Of a stretch of 64,000 bases of DNA, positions 13,041-25,700 are shown one piece after another. The stretch spans positions 3,240,501-3,304,500 of the forward strand of contig NW_027478159.1 of assembly GCF_051020975.1 (NCBI RefSeq), written 5' to 3'. The translations under genes and the position numbers were made by a program. How positions within the stretch are numbered: the first letter of the stretch is position 1; each line of letters opens with the position of its first letter. Source of the DNA: Osmia lignaria lignaria. Taxonomy: Eukaryota > Arthropoda > Insecta > Hymenoptera > Megachilidae. The notes beneath the pieces are model-generated. The model was given only the letters and a program-made list of their open reading frames with translations, did no database searches and was not told where the DNA came from.

Positions 13041-16000
13041 TGTTCTATGATATTTTTTGATCAGATGCGTAGTTCTCGAGATATATCAAGATATTTAAAA
13101 GTTCCGAAGCCGCACCAACATAATAGAGATACAGAAACACCGTGGCCCCTTTCTTTGAGATAACTCTGCACTATTGCGAGCTGCAAATGCCACTTCCAGC
13201 TTAGCTGTGCAGAGGAAGAACAACAAGAAGAAGAAATATCTCGAAATATGTCCGTCAGGCCAGTTCCTTTGAGCTGAATCTGCAAATATATCGGAAACGA
13301 AGCGAGCTATGGCAAAATGTTAAGAGACGTTTTTTGTAGAGAATTATGTTTCCTACAATTTATGTTCTATGATATTTTTTGATCAGAAGCGTAGTTTTCG
13401 AGATATATCGAGATATTTAAAAGTTCCGAAGCCGCACCAACATAATAGGGATACAGAAACACCGTGGCCCCTTTCCTTGAGATAACTCTGCACTAGTGCG
13501 AGCCGCAAATGCCACTTCCAGCTTAGCTGTGCAGAAGAAGAACAACAAGAAGAAGAAATATCTCGAAATATGTCCGTCAGGCCCCTTCCCTTGAGATAAA
13601 TCTGCAAATATCTCGGAAACGAAGAGAGCTATGGCAAAATGTTAAGAGACCTTTTTTGTAGAGAATTAAGTTTCCTACTTTTTATGTTCTATGATATTTT
13701 TTGATCAGATGCGTAGTTCTCGAGATATATCAAGATATTTAAAAGTTCCGAAGCCGCACCAACATAATAGAGATACAGAAACACCGTGGCCCCTTTCTTT
13801 GAGATAACTCTGCAGTATTGCGAGCTGTAAATGCCACTTCCAGCTTAGCTGTGCAGGAGAAGAACAACAAGAAGAAGAAATATCTCGAAATATGTCCGTC
13901 AGGCCCCTTCCCTTGAGATATATCTGCAAATATCTCGGAAACGAAGCGAGCTATGGCAAAATGTTAAGAGACCTTTTTTGTAGAGAATTATGTTTCCTAC
14001 AATTTATGTTCTATGATATTTTTTGATCAGAAGCGTAGTTTTCGAGATATATCGAGATATTTAAAAGTTCCAAAGCCGCACCAACATAATAGAGATACAG
14101 AAACACCGTGGCCCCTTTCTTTGAGATAACTCTGCACTAGTGCGAGCCGCAAATGCCACTTCCAGCTTAGCTGTGCAGAAGAAGAACAACAAGAAGAAGA
14201 AATATCTCGAAATATGTCCGTCAGGCCCCTTCGCTTGAGATAAATCTGCAAATATCTCGGAAACGAAGCGAGCTATGGCAAAATGTTAAGAGACCTTTTT
14301 TGTAGAGAATTAAGTTTCCTACTTTTTATGTTCTATGATATTTTTTGATCAGATGCGTAGTTCTCGAGATATATCAAGATATTTAAAAGTTCCGAAGCCG
14401 CACCAACATAATAGAGATACAGAAACACCGTGGCCCCTTTGTTTGAGATAACTCTGCACTATTGCGAGCTGCAAATGCCACTTCCAGCTTAGCTGTGCAG
14501 AGGAAGAACAACAAGAAGAAGAAATATCTCGAAATATGTCCGTCAGGCCAGTTCCTTTGAGCTGAATCTGCAAATATCTCGGAAACGAAGCGAGCTATGG
14601 CAAAATGTTAAGAGACGTTTTTTGTAGAGAATTATGTTTCCTACAATTTATGTTCTATGATATTTTTTGATCAGAAGCGTCGTTTTCGAGATATATCGAG
14701 ATATTTAAAAGTTCCAAAGCCGCACCAACATAATAGAGATACAGAAACACCGTGGCCCCTTTCTTTGAGATAACTCTGCACTAGTGCGAGCCGCAAATGC
14801 CACTTCCAGCTTAGCTGTGCAGAAGAAGAACAACAAGAAGAAGAAATATCTCGAAATATGTCCGTTAGGCCCCTTCCCTTGAGATAAATCTGCAAATATC
14901 TCGGAAACGAAGCGAGCTATGGCAAAATGTTAAGAGACCTTTTTTGTAGAGAATTAAGTTTCCTACTTTTTATGTTCTATGATATTTTTTGATCAGATGC
15001 GTAGTTCTCGAGATATATCAAGATATTTAAAAGTTCCGAAGCCGCACCAACATAATAGAGATACAGAAACACCGTGGCCCCTTTCTTTGAGATAACTCTG
15101 CACTATTGCGAGCTGCAAATGCCACTTCCAGCTTAGCTGTGCAGAGGAAGAACAACAAGAAGAAGAAATATCTCGAAATATGTCCGTCAGGCCAGTTCCT
15201 TTGAGCTGAATCTGCAAATATCTCGGAAACGAAGCGAGCTATGGCAAAATGTTAAGAGACGTTTTTTGTAGAGAATTATGTTTCCTACAATTTATGTTCT
15301 ATGATATTTTTTGATCAGAAGCGTCGTTTTCGAGATATATCGAGATATTTAAAAGTTCCAAAGCCGCACCAACATAATAGAGATACAGAAACACCGTGGC
15401 CCCTTTCTTTGAGATAACTCTGCACTAGTGCGAGCCGCAAATGCCACTTCCAGCTTAGCTGTGCAGAAGAAGAACAACAAGAAGAAGAAATATCTCGAAA
15501 TATGTCCGTCAGGCCCCTTCGCTTGAGATAAATCTGCAAATATCTCGGAAACGAAGCGAGCTATGGCAAAATGTTAAGAGACCTTTTTTGTAGAGAATTA
15601 AGTTTCCTACTTTTTATGTTCTATGATATTTTTTGATCAGATGCGTAGTTCTCGAGATATATCAAGATATTTAAAAGTTCCGAAGCCGCACCAACATAAT
15701 AGAGATACAGAAACACCGTGGCCCCTTTCTTTGAGATAACTCTGCACTATTGCGAGCTGCAAATGCCACTTCCAGCTTAGCTGTGCAGAGGAAGAACAAC
15801 AAGAAGAAGAAATATCTCGAAATATGTCCGTCAGGCCAGTTCCTTTGAGCTGAATCTGCAAATATCTCGGAAACGAAGCGAGCTATGGCAAAATGTTAAG
15901 AGACGTTTTTTGTAGAGAATTATGTTTCCTACAATTTATGTTCTATGATATTTTTTGATCAGAAGCGTCGTTTTCGAGATATATCGAGATATCTAAAGTT

Positions 16001-16220
16001 CCAAAGCCGCACCAACATAATAGAGATACAGAAACACCGTGGCCCCTTTCTTTGAGATAACTCTGCACTAGTGCGAGCCGCAAATGCCACTTCCAGCTTA
16101 GCTGTGCAGAAGAAGAACAACAAGAAGAAGAAATATCTCGAAATATGTCCGTTAGGCCCCTTCCCTTGAGATAAATCTGCAAATATCTCGGAAACGAAGC
16201 GAGCTATGGCAAAATCTTAC
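13041..16220 (+). repeat. Dimeric HOR (644 bp), five dimers
   Basis: Two subfamilies alternate strictly. Type Q units have GCAGAGGAAG plus CAGTTCCTTTGAGCTG (for example 14349-14573). Type R units have GATCAGAAGCG, ATCGAGAT and GTGCGAGCCGC (for example 14671-14895). In the second dimer the first unit (13705-13929) is a different variant with CTGCAGTATTG and GCAGGAGAAG. The last three dimers also share GAAGCGTCGTTTTCG in the R unit. Some R units have a G in CCTTCGCTTGAG (14232, 15520), showing patchy exchange. Confidence 0.85.
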
Positions 16221-19200
16221 CAGACTTTTTTGTAGAGAATTAAGTTTCCTACTTTTTATGTTCTATGATATTTTTTGATCAGATGCGTAGTTCTCGAGAT
16301 ATATCAAGATATTTAAAAGTTCCGAAGCCGCACCAACATAATAGAGATACAGAAACACCGTGGCCCCTTTCTTTGAGATAACTCTGCACTATTGCGAGCT
16401 GCAAATGCCACTTCCAGCTTAGCTGTGCAGAAGAAGAACAACAAGAAGAAGAAATATCTCGAAATGTGTCCGTCAGGCCCCTTCCCTTGAGATAAATCTG
16501 CAAATATCTCGGAAACGAAGAGAGCTATGGCAAAATGTTAAGAGACCTTTTTTGTAGAGAATTAAGTTTCCTACTTTTTATGTTCTATGATATTTTTTGA
16601 TCAGATGCGTAGTTCTCGAGATATATCAAGATATTTAAAAGTTCCGAAGCCGCACCAACATAATAGAGATACAGAAACACCGTGGCCCCTTTCTTTGAGA
16701 TAACTCTGTACTATTGCGAGCTGGAAATGCCACTTCCAGTTTAGCTGTGCAGAAGAAGAACAACAAGAAGAAGAAATATCTCGAAATATGTCCGTTAGGC
16801 CCCTTCCCTTGAGATAAATCTGCAAATATCTCGGAAACGAAGCGAGCTATGGCAAAATGTTAAGAGACGTTTTTTGTAGAGAATTATGTTTCCTATAATT
16901 TATGTTCTATGATATTTTTTGATCAGAAGCGTAGTTTTCGAGATATATCGAGATATTTAAAAGTTCCAAAGCAGCACCAACATAATAGAGATACAGAAAC
17001 ACCGTGGCCCCTTTCTTTGAGATAACTCTGCACTAGTGCGAGCCGCAAATGCCACTTCCAGCTTAGCTGTGCAGAAGAAGAACAACAAGAAGAAGAAATA
17101 TCTCGAAATATGTCCGTCAGGCCCCTTCCCTTGAGATAAATCTGCAAATATCTCGGAAACGAAGCGAGCTATTGCAAAATGTTAAGAGACCTTTTATGTA
17201 GAGAATTGAGGTTCCTACTTTTTATGTTGTATGATATTTTTTGATCAGATGCGTAGTTCTCGAGATATATCAAGATATTTAAAAGTTCCGAAGCCGCACC
17301 AACATAATAGAGATACAGAAACACCGTGGCCCCTTTCTTTCAGATAACTATGCACTATTGCGAGCTGGAAATGCCACTTCCAGTTTAGCTGTGCAGAAGA
17401 AGAACAACAAGAAGAAGAAATATCTCGAAATATGTCCGTTAGGCCCCTTCCCTTGAGATAAATCTGCAAATATCTCGGAAACGAAGCGAGCTATGGCAAA
17501 ATGTTAAGAGACGTTTTTTGTAGAGAATTATGTTTCCTATAATTTATGTTCTATGATATTTTTTGATCAGAAGCGTAGTTTTCGAGATATATCGAGATAT
17601 TTAAAAGTTCCAAAGCAGCACCAACATAATAGAGATACAGAAACACCGTGGCCCCTTTCTTTGAGATAACTCTGCACTAGTGCGAGCCGCAAATGCCACT
17701 TCCAGCTTAGCTGTGCAGAAGAAGAACAACAAGAAGAAGAAATATCTCGAAATATGTCCGTCAGGCCCCTTCCCTTGAGATAAATCTGCAAATATCTCGG
17801 AAACGAAGCGAGCTATTGCAAAATGTTAAGAGACCTTTTATGTAGAGAATTGAGGTTCCTACTTTTTATGTTGTATGATATTTTTTGATCAGATGCGTAG
17901 TTCTCGAGATATATCAAGATATTTAAAAGTTCCGAAGCCGCACCAACATAATAGAGATACAGAAACATCGTGGCCCCTTTCTTTCAGATAACTATGCACT
18001 ATTGCGAGCTGTAAATGCCACTTCCAGCTTAGCTGTGCAGAAGAAGAACAACAAGAAGAAGAAATATCTCGAAATATGTCCGTCAGGCCCCTTACCTTGA
18101 GATAAATCTGCAAATATCTCGGAAACGAAGCGAGCTATGGCAAAATGTTAAGAGACCTTTTTTGTAGAGAATTAAGTTTCCTACGTTTTATGTTGTATGA
18201 TATTTTCTGATCAGATGCGTAGTTCTCGAGATATATCAAGATATTTAAAAGTTCCGAAGCCGCACCAACATAATAGAGATACAGAAACACCGTGGCCCCT
18301 CTCTTTGAGATAACTCTGCACTATTGCGAGCTGGAAATGCCACTTCCAGTTTAGCTGTGCAGAAGAAGAACAACAAGAAGAAGAAATATCTCGAAATATG
18401 TCCGTTAGGCCCCTTCCCTTGAGATAAATCTGCAAATATCTCGGAAACGAAGCGAGCTATGGCAAAATCTTACGAGACTTTTTTGTAGAGAATTAAGTTT
18501 CCTACTTTTTATGTTGTATGATATTTTTTGATCAGATGCGTAGTTCTCGAGATATATCAAGATATTTAAAAGTTCCGAAGCCGCACCAACATAATAGAGA
18601 TACAGAAACACCGTGGCCCCTTTCTTTGAGATAACTCTGCACTATTGCGAGCTGCAAATGCCACTTCCAGCTTAGCTGTGCAGAAGAAGAACAACAAGAA
18701 GAAGAAATATCTCGAAATGTGTCCGTCAGGCCCCTTCCCTTGAGATAAATCTGCAAATATCTCGGAAACGAAGAGAGCTATGGCAAAATGTTAAGAGACC
18801 TTTTTTGTAGAGAATTAAGTTTCCTACTTTTTATGTTCTATGATATTTTTTGATCAGATGCGTAGTTCTCGAGATATATCAAGATATTTAAAAGTTCCGA
18901 AGCCGCACCAACATAATAGAGATACAGAAACACCGTGGCCCCTTTCTTTGAGATAACTCTGCACTAGTGCGAGCCGCAAATGCCACTTCCAGCTTAGCTG
19001 TGCAGAAGAAGAACAACAAGAAGAAGAAATATCTCGAAATATGTCCGTCAGGCCCCTTCCCTTGAGATAAATCTGCAAATATCTCGGAAACGAAGCGAGC
19101 TATTGCAAAATGTTAAGAGACCTTTTTTGTAGAGAATTGAGTTTCCTACTTTTTATGTTCTATGATATTTTTTGATCAGATGCGTAGTTCTCGAGATATA

Positions 19201-20141
19201 TCAAGATATTTAAAAGTTCCGAAGCCGCACCAACATAATAGAGATACAGAAACACCGTGGCCCCTTTCTTTGAGATAACTCTGCACTAGTGCGAGCCGCA
19301 AATGCCACTTCCAGCTTAGCTGTGCAGAAGAAGAACAACAAGAAGAAGAAATATCTCGAAATATGTCCGTCAGGCCACTTCCCTTGAGATAAATCTGCAA
19401 ATATCTCGGAAACGAAGCGAGCTATGGCAAAATGTTAAGAGACCTTTTTTGTAGAGAATTATGTTTCCTACTTTTTATGTTCTATGATATTTTTTGATCA
19501 GACGCGTAGCTCTCGAGATATATCAAGATATTTAAAAGTTCCGAAGCCGCACCAACAGAATAGAGATACAGAAACAACGTGGCCCCTCTCTTTGAGATAA
19601 CTCTGCACTATTGCGAGCTGGAAATGCCACTTCCAGTTTAGCTGTGCAGAAGAAGAACAACAAGAAGAAGAAATATCTCGAAATATGTCCGTTAGGCCCC
19701 TTCCCTTGAGATAAATCTGCAAATATCTCGGAAACGAAGCGAGCTATGGCAAAATGTTAAGAGACCTTTTTTGTAGAGAATTATGTTTCCTACTTTTTAT
19801 GATCTATGATATTTTTTGATCAGACGCGTACACCTCGAGATATATCAAGATATTTAAAAGTTCCGAAGCCGCACCAACATAATAGAGATACAGAAACACC
19901 GTGGCCCCTCTCTTTGAGATAACTCTGCACTATTGCGAGCTGGAAATGCCACTTCCAGTTTAGCTGTGCAGAAGAAGAACAACAAGAAGAAGAAATATCT
20001 CGAAATATGTCCGTCAGGCCCCTTCCCTTGAGATATATCTGCAAATATCTCGGAAACGAAGCGAGCTATGGCAAAATGTTAAGAGACCTTTTTTGTAGAG
20101 AATTATGTTTCCTACAATTTATGTTCTATGATATTTTTTGA
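13383..20141 (+). repeat. Large segmental duplication, copy 1
   Basis: The order of units here is repeated at about 22717-28188. Offsets are 9334 bp at the left end, 8691 bp in the middle and 8047 bp at the right end; every step is a multiple of 322 corrected for small deletions. Compared with copy 2 it holds one extra Q/R dimer and one extra 644-bp dimer at about 16841-17884. Shared rare markers include GCAGGAGAAG, GAAGCGTCG, CCTATAATTTATG, CCTTTTATGTAGAG, the AAAATCTTACCAGAC deletion, CAACAGAATAGAG and AACAACGTGG. Confidence 0.82.
16841..17884 (+). repeat. Local tandem doubling of a 644-bp dimer inside segmental copy 1
   Basis: CCTATAATTTATG (about 16891 and 17535) and CCTTTTATGTAGAGAATTGAGG with a GTTGTATG follow-on (about 17190 and 17834) each occur twice, 644 bp apart. 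The second segmental copy has each marker once (about 25583 and 25882). The doubling therefore either occurred in copy 1 after the large duplication or was lost from copy 2. Confidence 0.8.
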
Positions 20142-22690
20142 TCAGAAGCGTAGTTTTCGAGATATATCAAGATATTTAAAAGTTCCGAAGCCGCACCAAC
20201 ATAATAGAGATACAGAAACACCGTGGCCCCTTTCTTTGAGATAACTCTGCACTATTGCGAGCTGCAAATGCCACTTCCAGCTTAGCTGTGCAGAAGAAGA
20301 ACAACAAGAAGAAGAAATATCTCGAAATGTGTCCGTCAGGCCCCTTCCCTTGAGATAAATCTGCAAATATCTCGGAAACGAAGAGAGCTATGGCAAAATG
20401 TTAAGAGACCTTTTTTGTAGAGAATTAAGTTTCCTACTTTTTATGTTCCATGATATTTTTTGATCAGATGCGTAGTTCTCGAGATATATCAAGATATTTA
20501 AAAGTTCCGAAGCCGCACCAACATAATAGAGATACAGAAACACCGTGGCCCCTTTCTTTGAGATAACTCTGCACTAGTGCGAGCCGCAAATGCCACATCC
20601 AGCTTAGCTGTGCAGAAGAAGAACAACAAGAAGAAGAAATATCTCGAAATATGTCCGTCAGGCCCCTTCCCTTGAGATAAATCTGCAAATATCTCGGAAA
20701 CGAAGCGAGCTATTGCAAAATGTTAAGAGACCTTTTTTGTAGAGAATTGAGTTTCCTACTTTTTATGTTCTATGATATTTTTTGATCAGATGCGTAGTTC
20801 TCGAGATATATCAAGATATTTAAAAGTTCCGAAGCCGCACCAACATAATAGAGATACAGAAACACCGTGGCCCCTTTCTTTGAGATAACTCTGCACTAGT
20901 GCGAGCCGCAAATGCCACTTCCAGCTTAGCTGTGCAGAAGAAGAACAACAAGAAGAAGAAATATCTCGAAATATGTCCGTCAGGCCACTTCCCTTGAGAT
21001 AAATCTGCAAATATCTCGGAAACGAAGCGAGCTATGGCAAAATGTTAAGAGACCTTTTTTGTAGAGAATTATGTTTCCTACTTTTTATGTTCTATTATAT
21101 TTTTTGATCAGACGCGTAGCTCTCGAGATATATCAAGATATTTAAAAGTTCCGAAGCCGCACCAACAGAATAGAGATACAGAAACAACGTGGCCCCTCTC
21201 TTTGAGATAACTCTGCACTATTGCGAGCTGGAAATGCCACTTCCAGTTTAGCTGTGCAGAAGAAGAACAACAAGAAGAAGAAATATCTCGAAATATGTCC
21301 GTTAGGCCCCTTCCCTTGAGATAAATCTGCAAATATCTCGGAAACGAAGCGAGCTATGGCAAAATGTTAAGAGACTTTTTTGTAGAGAATTATGTTTCCT
21401 ACTTTTTATGTTCTATGATATTTTTTGATCAGACGCGTAGCTCTCGAGATATATCAAGATATTTAAAAGTTCCGAAGCCGCACCAACATAATAGAGATAC
21501 AGAAACACCGTGGCCCCTTTCTTTGAGATAACTCTGCACTATTGCGAGCTGCAAATGCCACTTCCAGCTTAGCTGTGCAGAAGAAGAACAACAAGAAGAA
21601 GAAATATCTCGAAATGTGTCCGTCAGGCCCCTTCCCTTGAGATAAATCTGCAAATATCTCGGAAACGAAGCGAGCTATTGCAAAATGTTAAGAGACCTTT
21701 TTTGTAGAGAATTGAGTTTCCTACTTTTTATGTTCTATGATATTTTTTGATCAGATGCGTAGTTCTCGAGATATATCAAGATATTTAAAAGTTCCGAAGC
21801 CGCACCAACATAATAGAGATACAGAAACACCGTGGCCCCTTTCTTTGAGATAACTCTGCACTAGTGCGAGCCGCAAATGCCACTTCCAGCTTAGCTGTGC
21901 AGAAGAAGAACAACAAGAAGAAGAAATATCTCGAAATATGTCCGTCAGGCCACTTCCCTTGAGATAAATCTGCAAATATCTCGGAAACGAAGCGAGCTAT
22001 GGCAAAATGTTAAGAGACCTTTTTTGTAGAGAATTATGTTTCCTACTTTTTATGTTCTATGATATTTTTTGATCAGACGCGTAGCTCTCGAGATATATCA
22101 AGATATTTAAAAGTTCCGAAGCCGCACCAACAGAATAGAGATACAGAAACAACGTGGCCCCTCTCTTTGAGATAACTCTGCACTATTGCGAGCTGGAAAT
22201 GCCACTTCCAGTTTAGCTGTGCAGAAGAAGAACAACAAGAAGAAGAAATATCTCGAAATATGTCCGTTAGGCCCCTTCCCTTGAGATAAATCTGCAAATA
22301 TCTCGGAAACGAAGCGAGCTATGCCAAAATGTTAAGAGACCTTTTTTGTAGAGAATTATGTTTCCTACTTTTTATGTTCTATGATATTTTTTGATCAGAC
22401 GCGTACATCTCGAGATATATCAAGATATTTAAAAGTTCCGAAGCCGCACCAACATAATAGAGATACAGAAACACCGTGGCCCCTCTCTTTGAGATAACTC
22501 TGCACTATTGCGAGCTGGAAATGCCACTTCCAGTTTAGCTGTGCAGAAGAAGAACAACAAGAAGAAGAAATATCTCGAAATATGTCCGTCAGGCCCCTTC
22601 CCTTGAGATATATCTGCAAATATCTCGGAAACGAAGCGAGCTATGGCAAAATGTTAAGAGACGTTTTTTGTAGAGAATTATGTTTCCTAC
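19163..22690 (+). repeat. Nested HORs built from a CAACAGAATAGAG unit
   Basis: A pair consisting of a unit with CAGGCCACTTCC followed by a unit with CAACAGAATAGAG, AACAACGTGG and GACGCGTAGCTC occurs at 19176/19498, 20786/21108 and 21751/22073. Spacings are 1610 bp (5 units) and then 965 bp (3 units minus 1 bp). The 1-bp loss is at 21374-21381 (GAGACTTTTTTG). The same pair recurs at 27223/27545 and 28833/29155, again 1610 bp apart. Confidence 0.82.
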
Positions 22691-22716
22691 AATTCATGTT
22701 CTATGATATTTTTTGA

Positions 22717-25700
22717 TCAGAAGCGTAGTTTTCGAGATATATCGAGATATTTAAAAGTTCCGAAGCCGCACCAACATAATAGGGATACAGAAACACCGTG
22801 GCCCCTTTCTTTGAGATAACTCTGCACTAGTGCGAGCCGCAAATGCCACTTCCAGCTTAGCTGTGCAGAAGAAGAACAACAAGAAGAAGAAATATCTCGA
22901 AATATGTCCGTCAGGCCCCTTCCCTTGAGATAAATCTGCAAATATCTCGGAAACGAAGCGAGCTATGGCAAAATGTTAAGAGACCTTTTTTGTAGAGAAT
23001 TAAGTTTCCTACTTTTTATGTTCTATGATATTTTTTGATCAGATGCGTAGTTCTCGAGATATATCACGATATTTAAAAGTTCCGAAGCCGCACCAACATA
23101 ATAGAGATACAGAAACACCGTGGCCCCTTTCTTTGAGATAACTCTGCAGTATTGCGAGCTGTAAATGCCACTTCCAGCTTAGCTGTGCAGGAGAAGAACA
23201 ACAAGAAGAAGAAATATCTCGAAATATGTCCGTCAGGCCCCTTCCCTTGAGATATATCTGCAAATATCTCGGAAACGAAGCGAGCTATGGCAAAATGTTA
23301 AGAGACCTTTTTTGTAGAGAATTATGTTTACTACAATTTATGTTCTATGATATTTTTTGATCAGAAGCGTAGTTTTCGAGATATATCGAGATATTTAAAA
23401 GTTCCAAAGCCGCACCAACATAATAGAGATACAGAAACACCGTGGCCCCTTTCTTTGAGATAACTCTGCACTAGTGCGAGCCGCAAATGCCACTTCCAGC
23501 TTAGCTGTGCAGAAGAAGAACAACAAGAAGAAGAAATATCTCGAAATATGTCCGTCAGGCCCCTTCCCTTGAGATAAATCTGCAAATATCTCGGAAACGA
23601 AGCGAGCTATGGCAAAATGTTAAGAGACCTTTTTTGTAGAGAATTAAGTTTCCTACTTTTTATGTTCTATGATATTTTTTGATCAGATGCGTAGTTCTCG
23701 AGATATATCAAGATATTTAAAAGTTCCGAAGCCGCACCAACATAATAGAGATACAGAAACACCGTGGCCCCTTTCTTTGAGATAACTCTGCACTATTGCG
23801 AGCTGCAAATGCCACTTCCAGCTTAGCTGTGCAGAGGAAGAACAACAAGAAGAAGAAATATCTCGAAATATGTCCGTCAGGCCAGTTCCTTTGAGCTGAA
23901 TCTGCAAATATCTCGGAAACGAAGCGAGCTATGGCAAAATGTTAAGAGACGTTTTTTGTAGAGAATTATGTTTCCTACAATTTATGTTCTATGATATTTT
24001 TTGATCAGAAGCGTCGTTTTCGAGATATATCGAGATATTTAAAAGTTCCAAAGCCGCACCAACATAATAGAGATACAGAAACACCGTGGCCCCTTTCTTT
24101 GAGATAACTCTGCACTAGTGCGAGCCGCAAATGCCACTTCCAGCTTAGCTGTGCAGAAGAAGAACAACAAGAAGAAGAAATATCTCGAAATATGTCCGTC
24201 AGGCCCCTTCGCTTGAGATAAATCTGCAAATATCTCGGAAACGAAGCGAGCTATGGCAAAATGTTAAGAGACCTTTTTTGTAGAGAATTAAGTTTCCTAC
24301 TTTTTATGTTCTATGATATTTTTTGATCACATGCGTAGTTCTCGAGATATATCAAGATATTTAAAAGTTCCGAAGCCGCACCAACATAATAGAGATACAG
24401 AAACACCGTGGCCCCTTTCTTTGAGATAACTCTGCACTATTGCGAGCTGCAAATGCCACTTCCAGCTTAGCTGTGCAGAGGAAGAACAACAAGAAGAAGA
24501 AATATCTCGAAATATGTCCGTCAGGCCAGTTCCTTTGAGCTGAATCTGCAAATATCTCGGAAACGAAGCGAGCTATGGCAAAATGTTAAGAGACGTTTTT
24601 TGTAGAGAATTATGTTTCCTACAATTTATGTTCTATGATATTTTTTGATCAGAAGCGTCGTTTTCGAGATATATCGAGATATTTAAAAGTTCCAAAGCCG
24701 CACCAACATAATAGAGATACAGAAACACCGTGGCCCCTTTCTTTGAGATAACTCTGCACTAGTGCGAGCCGCAAATGCCACTTCCAGCTTAGCTGTGCAG
24801 AAGAAGAACAACAAGAAGAAGAAATATCTCGAAATATGTCCGTTAGGCCCCTTCCCTTGAGATAAATCTGCAAATATCTCGGAAACGAAGCGAGCTATGG
24901 CAAAATCTTACCAGACTTTTTTGTAGAGAATTAAGTTTCCTACTTTTTATGTTCTATGATATTTTTTGATCAGATGCGTAGTTCTCGAGATATATCAAGA
25001 TATTTAAAAGTTCCGAAGCCGCACCAACATAATAGAGATACAGAAACACCGTGGCCCCTTTCTTTGAGATAACTCTGCACTATTGCGAGCTGCAAATGCC
25101 ACTTCCAGCTTAGCTGTGCAGAAGAAGAACAACAAGAAGAAGAAATATCTCGAAATGTGTCCGTCAGGCCCCTTCCCTTGAGATAAATCTGCAAATATCT
25201 CGGAAACCAAGAGAGCTATGGCAAAATGTTAAGAGACCTTTTTTGTAGAGAATTAAGTTTCCTACTTTTTATGTTCTATGATATTTTTTGATCAGATGCG
25301 TAGTTCTCGAGATATATCAAGATATTTAAAAGTTCCGAAGCCGCACCAACATAATAGAGATACAGAAACACCGTGGCCCCTTTCTTTGAGATAACTCTGT
25401 ACTATTGCGAGCTGGAAATGCCACTTCCAGTTTAGCTGTGCAGAAGAAGAACAACAAGAAGAAGAAATATCTCGAAATATGTCCGTTAGGCCCCTTCCCT
25501 TGAGATAAATCTGCAAATATCTCGGAAACGAAGCGAGCTATGGCAAAATGTTAAGAGACGTTTTTTGTAGAGAATTATGTTTCCTATAATTTATGTTCTA
25601 TGATATTTTTTGATCAGAAGCGTAGTTTTCGAGATATATCGAGATATTTAAAAGTTCCAAAGCAGCACCAACATAATAGAGATACAGAAACACCGTGGCC

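Noticed and set aside
15943..16182. A distinct 79-codon gene (also 41053-41292 and 42662-42901)
   Set aside because: Each is the ordinary repeat frame altered at its end by a private 1-bp deletion.
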